From: Desulfurococcales archaeon
Lineage (GTDB): Archaea > Thermoproteota > Thermoprotei_A > Sulfolobales > WAQK01
Direction of reading: 5' to 3'
Length of the DNA: 11,253 nucleotides
Assembly: GCA_027016915.1 (NCBI GenBank)
Contig: JALURJ010000190.1
Span: 1-11,253, forward strand
A model generated the notes under the pieces. It was not told the DNA's origin, made no database searches, and saw nothing but the letters and a program-made list of their open reading frames with translations. Below, one piece after another: positions 6,583 through 11,253 of the stretch (its first letter is position 1; every line of letters begins with the position of its first letter). The position numbers and the translations under genes are program-made.

Positions 6583-7725
6583 TTGGCGTCCTATCCGGGA
6601 ACCCTGTTTCTATCAGCACTTCCAAAATATGCGTCCATCCTGACAGACTACAGCGTTAGGGTCTCCAAGGGGGAGGAGGTGGCTATAAGGGGCACGGTGG
6701 AGGCTCTACCCCTCCTCAGGGAGATCTATAAGGCCGTGATGCTGAGAGGCGCTTACCCGACGCTCCTCATAGGCGACGACACGCTGCTGGAGGTTTTCTA
6801 CAAGCACGCCACCGAGGACCACCTCAAACACGTATCCCCAGTCACCAGGGTGCTCTACGAGGAGTACGACGTCTTCATATCCATACTAAGCCCGACCCAC
6901 ACCAAGACGCTGGTCGGAGTGGATCCCGCTAAGCAGGCGTTGATGAGCCAGACCTTGAGGCCTCTCAACGAGAAGTTCCTGGCAGAGGCGGCGAAGGGCA
7001 AGAAGAAGTGGACCGTAGCTCCCTATCCGACCCTAGCCATGGCCCAGGAGGCGGGCATGTCGCCCGGCGACTTCGAGGAGTTCGTGTACAGGGCCCTCAA
7101 GCTCCACGAGGAGAACCCTGTCAAGGCGTGGGAGGACCAGTCCAGGAGGCAGAAGAGGGTCATAGAGGAGCTGCTGTCCAAGGCGGACGAGCTCCGATTC
7201 ACGGGGCCAGGCATAGAACTCACAGTGAAGGTTGGGGGCAGGAAGTGGATCAGCGACGACGGGCACGAGAACATGCCGGGCGGCGAGGTCTTCACAGGGC
7301 CCCTCGAGGACTCGGTGGAGGGTTACGTGGAGTTCGACTATCCGGCCGTGTATAGGGGTGTGGAGGTTGAGGGCGTGAAGCTCTGCTTCAAGAAGGGCGA
7401 GGTCTACGAGTACAGCGCCGTGAAGGGCCGCGACTTCCTCGAGAAGATGGTCAAGGTAGATGAGGGGTCCTCCAGGCTCGGCGAACTAGCCTTCGGCCTC
7501 AACTACAGCATCACTAGGGCCACCAAGGAGATCCTGTTCGACGAAAAGATAGGCGGAACAGTCCACATGGCCCTGGGAGCAGGCTACCCCGAGACCGGGT
7601 CCCAGAACAGGAGCGCCATCCACTGGGACATGATCAAGGATATGAAGAGCCCCGAAGCAAAGGTCTACGTTGACGGAGACTTGGCCTACCAGGCTGGCAA
7701 GTTCCTGCTGTGGAACGGTGTGTAA
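6583..7725 (+). CDS. Aminopeptidase, M29 (thermophilic aminopeptidase) family
   Basis: Metal-dependent exopeptidase that removes N-terminal amino acids from peptides in the cytoplasm. From TTG 6583 the protein has 380 residues, close to the family's length. The M29 signatures are intact: NMPGGEVFTGP with metal ligand candidate E235, then DEKIGGTVHMALGAGY with E321, H328 and Y335, and AIHWDMI with H347 and D349. The start is uncertain: there is no ATG near the N-terminus. TTG 6583 has GGTG at 6572-6575 seven bases before it. TTG 6565, six codons earlier, has no visible ribosome-binding site and follows a T-run. The conserved region begins at about LPKYASIL. The gene lies 34 bases after the peroxiredoxin and may be cotranscribed with it, though the T-run at 6562-6566 could be a terminator and CATTAACC at 6542-6549 a weak promoter of its own. 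Confidence 0.93.
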   Translation: MASYPGTLFLSALPKYASILTDYSVRVSKGEEVAIRGTVEALPLLREIYKAVMLRGAYPTLLIGDDTLLEVFYKHATEDHLKHVSPVTRVLYEEYDVFISILSPTHTKTLVGVDPAKQALMSQTLRPLNEKFLAEAAKGKKKWTVAPYPTLAMAQEAGMSPGDFEEFVYRALKLHEENPVKAWEDQSRRQKRVIEELLSKADELRFTGPGIELTVKVGGRKWISDDGHENMPGGEVFTGPLEDSVEGYVEFDYPAVYRGVEVEGVKLCFKKGEVYEYSAVKGRDFLEKMVKVDEGSSRLGELAFGLNYSITRATKEILFDEKIGGTVHMALGAGYPETGSQNRSAIHWDMIKDMKSPEAKVYVDGDLAYQAGKFLLWNGV

Positions 7726-7731
7726 CCCAGG

Positions 7732-7744
7732 TTTTCGGCTTTTT
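7732..7744 (+). terminator. Possible oligo-T terminator after the aminopeptidase gene
   Basis: TTTTCGGCTTTTT lies 7-19 bases past the aminopeptidase stop and resembles the T-rich termination signals of archaea. Its 3' half overlaps the likely TATA box of the next gene. No stem-loop is visible. Confidence 0.3.
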
Positions 7745-7748
7745 ATAG
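7740..7748 (+). promoter_or_regulatory. Probable TATA box of the HEPN/MNT operon
   Basis: TTTTTATAG precedes the GTG start at 7779 by about 31 bases, which predicts a very short leader holding the GGGGAGGAG ribosome-binding site (7768-7776). No second promoter is seen before the overlapping MNT gene, so one transcript would carry both. Confidence 0.5.
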
Positions 7749-7778
7749 TAGTTTACCTAAAAGTGTTGGGGAGGAGCC

Positions 7779-8207
7779 GTGGATAGCGGCGAGCTCGTAG
7801 ATTCTTTAAGACGTAGAGCCCTAAGCATGTTGCGCTCTGCCAGGCTTAGGATAGAGTGGGGCGACTATGATTTGGCCTGCTTTGATGCTGAGCAAGCAGT
7901 TCAGCTTAGGCTTAAGGCCTCATTGCTCAGGCTCTTTGGGGAGGCTACTAGGGTCCACGGGGTTTTGGAGCATCTCTCGCTGCTTAGACGCAGACTAGCT
8001 GAGGCTGGGTTTAAGACTGCAGCGGATAGTCTGTCAGATCTTGTCCGTGCTGAAAGGGAACTCGTAGAACTGCTCGACGAATCATACATCATGGCCAGGT
8101 ACGGCTCACCCGGAATGTATAGGAAGATCGATGCTGAAAGAGCTGTAGAATTTGCAGAGAGGCTTTTGAAGGCATTGGAAAAGCTGGAAGAGGCTATGCT
8201 CCGATGA
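7779..8207 (+). CDS. HEPN-domain protein, likely toxin of a HEPN/MNT pair
   Basis: A 142-residue all-helical HEPN protein of the COG1895 kind. Recognisable is the family stretch WGDYDLACFDAEQAVQLRLK (27-46), followed near the C-terminus by YIMARYGSPGMY. In well-studied pairs the HEPN partner is an RNase toxin with an Rx4-6H motif; here R58-x6-H65 (RVHGVLEH) is the only fit, and the tyrosine two residues after the histidine of HepT (Rx4HxY) is missing (L66, S67). RNase activity is therefore uncertain. The start is GTG 7779, preceded by a strong GGGGAGGAG with 2 bases between it and the start. The stop overlaps the MNT start by ATGA, so the pair is translationally coupled. Base composition looks less GC-rich than in the genes before it, which suggests an acquired module. 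Confidence 0.85.
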   Translation: MDSGELVDSLRRRALSMLRSARLRIEWGDYDLACFDAEQAVQLRLKASLLRLFGEATRVHGVLEHLSLLRRRLAEAGFKTAADSLSDLVRAERELVELLDESYIMARYGSPGMYRKIDAERAVEFAERLLKALEKLEEAMLR

Positions 8208-8542
8208 AATACATGGTTGAACGGCTGAAAAAGCTCCTAGCCTGGAGGAACAATGCAGACTCACTGGCTGAGGCCGTAAAGAAGGTTTTTCCCGAATCAG
8301 AAGTTTACATTATTGGCGGAGCAGCCGAGGGAAGGATTACGGCGGTAAGCGATATCGATGTTGTAGTGATTCTGGAGGAGCCACCGAAAAACGCGATGGA
8401 GAGAGCAACCCTCCTTGCCAGGGTTAGGGAGGAGATGGAGAGGAGAGGAATAACCGATTCTTATCTCTACGAAATACATATTCTCAGCAGATCCGAGGCC
8501 CAGAGGCTCCTAGAGAAAGCCAGGTTCCTAAGGATAGCCTAG
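8204..8542 (+). CDS. MNT-type nucleotidyltransferase, likely antitoxin of the HEPN/MNT pair
   Basis: A small (112 aa) nucleotidyltransferase of the minimal type. The core pattern is YIIGGAAEGRITAVSDIDVVV: G38-G39, then ten residues, then D50-x-D52, which are the two metal-binding aspartates. The third acidic residue may be E90 in YEIHIL. In studied pairs this partner neutralises the HEPN toxin by transferring AMP groups to it. The usual motif is GSx10DxD; here the serine is glycine (G39), which may affect nucleotide binding. The start ATG 8204 overlaps the stop of the HEPN gene. No promoter of its own is seen. Function as an antitoxin is inferred from the pairing. Confidence 0.87.
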   Translation: MKYMVERLKKLLAWRNNADSLAEAVKKVFPESEVYIIGGAAEGRITAVSDIDVVVILEEPPKNAMERATLLARVREEMERRGITDSYLYEIHILSRSEAQRLLEKARFLRIA

Positions 8543-8585
8543 AGGCCTGTTAACATAGCTTGACAATGCTCATTAGGGCTCCGGG

Positions 8586-8593
8586 TTAATTTT
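8586..8593 (+). promoter_or_regulatory. Possible TATA box of the GPN GTPase gene
   Basis: TTAATTTT lies 40-47 bases before the ATG at 8633 and predicts a start near 8612-8615. The 90-base gap from 8543 to 8632 otherwise holds a repeated TTGTAC (8602-8607 and 8615-8620) and the ribosome-binding site. Confidence 0.4.
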
Positions 8594-8632
8594 GCCAGGG
8601 CTTGTACCCTAAAGTTGTACAGGGGTGGCAGC

Positions 8633-9388
8633 ATGTTCGTGGCAATCATCGGGACCGCCGGTTCAGGCAAGACGAGCCTCGTCGCCTCCTACTCCGAGTG
8701 GCTCGAGGCGCAGGGCTATAGGGTGGCTAGGGTTAACCTGGACCCCGGAGCGGAGGAGGTGCCATACCACGCCGATTTCGACGTCCGCAGCATGTTCACC
8801 GTGTCAGAGATCATGAGGCGCTACGGCCTAGGGCCTAATGGGGCGCTGATCAAGGCAAGCGACCTCATAGCCAGGAACGTGGAGGATATCCTGAAGCACA
8901 GGGTTTTCCGCAGACCCCGCGACTTCGTCCTAATCGACACACCGGGCCAAATGGAAATCTTCGTATTCAGGGCTAGCGGGCCCCGGTTCATCGAAGGGCT
9001 CAAGACGCGGGGCCCCGTGGTCGGCGTATTCCTGGTGGACGGCGAGCTTGTCAAGTCCCCGGTGGACCTGGTGGTGGCCTGGCTCACAGGCCTAGTGGTA
9101 CAGATGAAGATGGACATACCTGTGGTACCGGTGGTCAACAAGATGGACCTTGTGGAGGATGTAGGGTTCGTCAAGAAGCTAATAGAGGACCCCTTCTCGC
9201 TCCGCGACGAAATAGCTGAGAAGGCTTCAGGCCTTATAGCCGACGTAGCTCTGGACCTGGCCGAGATACTCGGTAAGTCTACCAGCGCCTTCAGGCTCGT
9301 AGGAATATCAGCTACCGGGAAGGAAGGATTTGAGGAGCTTCACAGCCTGGTCCACGAGGCGTTCTGCACTTGCGGTGACCTGTCCTAA
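8633..9388 (+). CDS. GPN-loop GTPase
   Basis: Member of the archaeal/eukaryal GPN-loop GTPase family (homologues of PAB0955 and eukaryotic GPN1-3). The eukaryotic members help assemble RNA polymerase II; the archaeal role is not settled. The protein has 251 residues. Visible motifs: P-loop GTAGSGKT (7-14), a short stretch ending in the family's hallmark GPN (67-69, in YGLGPNGAL), DTPGQ (102-106), the NKMD base-specificity motif (169-172), and a late SATG. There is no signal or membrane segment. ATG 8633 is chosen over TTG 8615 because GGGGTGG lies at a normal distance and the P-loop then begins at residue 7, as usual. It sits alone between two toxin-antitoxin-type modules and has a more GC-rich, core-like composition than either. 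Confidence 0.95.
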   Translation: MFVAIIGTAGSGKTSLVASYSEWLEAQGYRVARVNLDPGAEEVPYHADFDVRSMFTVSEIMRRYGLGPNGALIKASDLIARNVEDILKHRVFRRPRDFVLIDTPGQMEIFVFRASGPRFIEGLKTRGPVVGVFLVDGELVKSPVDLVVAWLTGLVVQMKMDIPVVPVVNKMDLVEDVGFVKKLIEDPFSLRDEIAEKASGLIADVALDLAEILGKSTSAFRLVGISATGKEGFEELHSLVHEAFCTCGDLS

Positions 9389-9408
9389 AGGTACATGTAT
9401 GCACAAAC

Positions 9409-9415
9409 ATTATTA
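9409..9415 (+). promoter_or_regulatory. Possible TATA box of the VapBC-type operon
   Basis: ATTATTA lies 34-40 bases before ATG 9449. It is followed by direct repeats that may be an operator and by AGGG at 9438-9441, seven bases before the start. Confidence 0.4.
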
Positions 9416-9417
9416 GG

Positions 9418-9439
9418 CCTTTAGACCTTTAGTTCTTAG
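9418..9439 (+). repeat. Short direct repeats, candidate autoregulatory operator
   Basis: CCTTTAG occurs at 9418-9424 and again at 9426-9432, and a decayed copy (TTCTTAG) follows at 9433-9439. The set lies between the TATA box and the start of the antitoxin gene, where a ribbon-helix-helix antitoxin would bind to repress its own operon. Confidence 0.35.
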
Positions 9440-9448
9440 GGTCCAAAT

Positions 9449-9721
9449 ATGGGGGGTCTCAAAGTCTATATCTCCAGCGAAATCGAGAAAAAGTTCAGAA
9501 TGTTGGCAATGAAGCTATACGGTTATGGCAAAGGATCGCTGAGCGTGGCCGCTGAGAAGGCGTTAAGCGAGTGGATAGCCAAGGTTTCCGAGGCACTAGA
9601 GGTCGTGGGCCCCTTGGAAGACCCTGTCGAGGCCATTTATGGCATGCTGAAACATGTGAAGAAGAGTAGCGTCGAACTCCAGCATGAGGTTGGAAAAATA
9701 AGGACTAGAAAAACCAGGTGA
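9449..9721 (+). CDS. Ribbon-helix-helix antitoxin (VapB-like)
   Basis: A 90-residue protein whose first half has the ribbon-helix-helix layout: strand LKVYIS, helix EIEKKFRMLAMKLYG, a turn KGS, then helix LSVAAEKALSEWI. The basic C-terminal part (VKKSSVELQHEVGKIRTRKTR) would contact the toxin. Proteins of this kind with KxxGYGKGxLSxAA-like sequence are typical archaeal partners of PIN toxins; here the pairing with the PIN gene 6 bases downstream supports it. The ribbon-helix-helix part should bind DNA, and the direct repeats just upstream are the obvious site. The ATG 9449 is the first in frame and has AGGG at suitable spacing. Its stop region also carries the ribosome-binding site of the toxin gene. 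Confidence 0.85.
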   Translation: MGGLKVYISSEIEKKFRMLAMKLYGYGKGSLSVAAEKALSEWIAKVSEALEVVGPLEDPVEAIYGMLKHVKKSSVELQHEVGKIRTRKTR

Positions 9722-9727
9722 CATGAG

Positions 9728-10135
9728 GTGTTCGTTGACTCTAACGTATTCTTAGAGGTTGAGCTGGCCCAGGAACACGGCGATGCCGCTAAGAATTTTC
9801 TGAGGAAAATTCAAAAAGGCTTGCTTAACGCATATACAAGTGAGTTTCACGTCGACAGCGTAGTTATAGTGATGGAAAACTACGGTGCCACTTGGAGAGA
9901 CATAGCTGTCTTCCTGACCTCGCTCATCCAGTATAGGGGTTTGACTATCTACCCGCTAACGGTGTACGATAAGATCAAGGCCACAGAACTGATGAGAAGC
10001 TGGAACCTAGACTTCGACGATGCCCTGGCGGCATACATCATCAAGAAACTGGGTCTCAAAACCATAGTCTCCTACGACACTGACTTCGACAAGGTACCAT
10101 GGCTTAAGAGGCTAACTCCGGAAGACCTTCTCTAG
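9728..10135 (+). CDS. vapC: PIN-domain ribonuclease toxin (VapC-like)
   Basis: A 135-residue PIN-domain protein. Family members are Mg2+-dependent RNases that cleave structured RNA when freed from their antitoxin. The acidic active-site residues are visible: D4 in MFVDSN, an acidic residue in the middle (E39 or D43, in TSEFHVDS), D98 in LDFDDALAAY, and D117 (with D119) in SYDTDFDKV. Thus all four positions seem filled and the gene looks intact. The start is GTG 9728, preceded at 6 bases by GGTGA (9717-9721), which overlaps the antitoxin stop. An ATG at 9723 is in another frame. The gene ends 21 bases before the convergent AMMECR1 gene. Confidence 0.92.
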   Translation: MFVDSNVFLEVELAQEHGDAAKNFLRKIQKGLLNAYTSEFHVDSVVIVMENYGATWRDIAVFLTSLIQYRGLTIYPLTVYDKIKATELMRSWNLDFDDALAAYIIKKLGLKTIVSYDTDFDKVPWLKRLTPEDLL

Positions 10136-10156
10136 CTCCACTACTCTAGTATTCCC

Positions 10157-10828
10157 TTACGGCGGCTTCTCCCGCCCCCAAAGCTGTTGGAACTCCTCCT
10201 CCAGGCTTCTCTCCTCGACCTCGCCGTGGGGCTCCTTTTCGCGGAACACCCTGGCCTCGTACCTGTAGAACTCCACGTTTTGGTCTAACCAGCAGTGGGG
10301 AGGCATGCCTGCCTTGAGGCACGTCTCGGAGAGAAAGGTCTCGGGATCCCAGCCGTACTCCACAGGCACCTGGGGTAGTAGGAGGCCCCGGTAGATCCCC
10401 CTCGCCGCTACGAGGCCGTCGCGGCCTATCTTGACGCTCCTAAGCCTCTCCTCCGGGGTCCGGGGCATGGGTATCAGGGGTGAGAGCACGCTTACCTCGA
10501 AGGTCACGTTGTCGAGCTCGGCCGAGCTCATAGGCGGGAACCTGGGGTCGCTGACGGCTGATTCGACGGCCACCCGGGCAACGGTCTCGGCCAAGGGGTT
10601 CCTGGGCTCTATGAACCCTATGCACCCCCTGAGACTCCTATGCCTGTAGTCCTCGAACACCTCTATGGTGACGAAGGCTGCGCCAGGCCTCATCAACTTC
10701 TCGGGCGCATCGCTGGGCCTTAGCATTTCCCCCTTCTCGAAGTAGTGCTCGACGCTCCTCCTCGCAAGCCTGACCAGGTAGACTCCGTCCTCCAGGCTCA
10801 GCTCAGACGGATATATGGGCTCACCCAT
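10157..10828 (-). CDS. AMMECR1-domain protein
   Basis: Archaeal member of the AMMECR1 family, a conserved single-domain protein found in archaea, bacteria and eukaryotes; its biochemical role is not established. The signature LRGCIGFIEP is present, followed by the family's conserved SAVSDPRFPP and VSVLSPLIPM, then a stretch around RGLLLPQVPVEYGWDPETFL and a cysteine in CLKAGMPP. From ATG 10828 the protein has 223 residues, including an acidic C-terminal tail (EVEERSLEEEFQQLW). The alternative ATG at 10834 overlaps the preceding gene's stop as ATGA, but has no spacing from its GAGGG; ATG 10828 has six bases. The gene lies directly downstream of the Mut7-C gene, so they are probably cotranscribed. 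Confidence 0.93.
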   Translation of the reverse strand: MGEPIYPSELSLEDGVYLVRLARRSVEHYFEKGEMLRPSDAPEKLMRPGAAFVTIEVFEDYRHRSLRGCIGFIEPRNPLAETVARVAVESAVSDPRFPPMSSAELDNVTFEVSVLSPLIPMPRTPEERLRSVKIGRDGLVAARGIYRGLLLPQVPVEYGWDPETFLSETCLKAGMPPHCWLDQNVEFYRYEARVFREKEPHGEVEERSLEEEFQQLWGREKPP

Positions 10829-10830
10829 GC

Positions 10831-11253
10831 TCATCCCTCTTCTTCTAATCTGCTACGGACTCGTATAAGGGTCTCCTCTATACCCCTCCAGTGGCTCCCC
10901 CTCCAGTAGACCTTGCCGCACCTAATGCAGCGCCAGAACTCGTCATAGGTCTCGTACACCTTTGGGGGGACGAGGTCCCTGACATCGGGCTTGTACATCC
11001 TGGCAAGCTCGCCGTTGCAGGCCGGGCACCTACTCCTATCTGGATCTATCCCCAGCCTTATCCTAACAGTCCTGGCGACCTCGAGCAGGTACTCCTCCAC
11101 GCTGATCCCGTCGATGAATATGCACCTCCACCCCCTCCTCCGGGCCCTCCGGCAAAGCCCCCTATCCTTGGTCAGGAGTATTCTGCCAGGGTCCTTCTCG
11201 AGCTGGCGGAGCACCCACCAGTCCTCCCTGTTCCCAGCATACAGGGTGTCGTA
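10831..11253 (-). CDS. Mut7-C RNase-domain protein with zinc ribbon, 5' end outside window
   Basis: Partial gene: the reading frame is open to the window edge, so the N-terminus is missing. The visible 140 residues match the Mut7-C family (DUF82, COG1656), which has a PIN-like nuclease fold followed by a zinc ribbon. Recognisable are YDTLYAGN at the edge, the core ILLTKDRGLCRRARRRGW with an active-site-type aspartate (D30 of the visible part), and the ribbon CPAC (76-79) with CIRC (109-112) followed by GKVYWRGSHW. The GTG at 11214 falls inside the conserved domain (after REDWW) and is not the start. RNase activity is inferred from the family name and fold, not shown. The stop at 10831 nearly touches the AMMECR1 start. 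Confidence 0.9.
   Translation of the reverse strand, partial: YDTLYAGNREDWWVLRQLEKDPGRILLTKDRGLCRRARRRGWRCIFIDGISVEEYLLEVARTVRIRLGIDPDRSRCPACNGELARMYKPDVRDLVPPKVYETYDEFWRCIRCGKVYWRGSHWRGIEETLIRVRSRLEEEG

Noticed and set aside
7008..7355. 115-codon plus-strand frame inside the aminopeptidase gene
   Set aside because: It is an Arg/Gly-rich out-of-frame shadow of an intact M29 gene.

Overview
The window looks like chromosome of a hyperthermophilic crenarchaeon, most probably an Aeropyrum species. The evidence is an archaeal/eukaryal-type ATP-dependent DNA ligase closely resembling the Aeropyrum pernix enzyme as I remember it, an archaeal L35Ae ribosomal protein, a GPN-loop GTPase, an AMMECR1 protein, a Mut7-C RNase-type protein, archaeal TATA boxes 25-30 bases before starts, frequent TTG/GTG starts, and GC-rich genes with AGG/GAG-rich codon use. 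I cannot tell A. pernix from A. camini or another close relative without a search.

Layout. 1-3047 (minus strand): a MalK/UgpC-type sugar ABC transporter ATPase without its permeases, preceded by a predicted secreted, membrane-anchored Lon-like (S16) serine protease whose reading frame runs through the promoter and start of the ABC gene. 3048-3190: a divergent promoter region. 3191-5622 (plus): an unrecognised coiled-coil-type protein, then DNA ligase with a TTG start. 5619-5885 (minus): ribosomal protein L35Ae, convergent with ligase and sharing a CTAG that stops both genes. 5886-6074: a second divergent promoter region. 6075-7725 (plus): a Bcp/PrxQ peroxiredoxin, then an M29 aminopeptidase. 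7779-8542 (plus): a HEPN/MNT nucleotidyltransferase toxin-antitoxin-type pair with an ATGA overlap. 8633-9388 (plus): the GPN-loop GTPase. 9449-10135 (plus): a VapBC-type pair (ribbon-helix-helix antitoxin, PIN toxin). 10157-11253 (minus): AMMECR1 and, upstream of it and cut by the window edge, a Mut7-C/zinc-ribbon protein.

Most of the window is core housekeeping: DNA joining, translation, redox defence and peptide turnover. The accessory layer is the two toxin-antitoxin-type modules, which bracket the GPN GTPase and look less GC-rich than the genes around them. I found no rRNA, tRNA, CRISPR array or insertion sequence, and no non-coding stretch longer than about 200 bases. No clearly new multi-gene system is visible. 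The most unusual items are the Lon-like secreted protease with a G-tract that may hide a frameshift at its C-terminus, the altered motifs in the HEPN/MNT pair, and the unusual cysteine arrangement of the peroxiredoxin.
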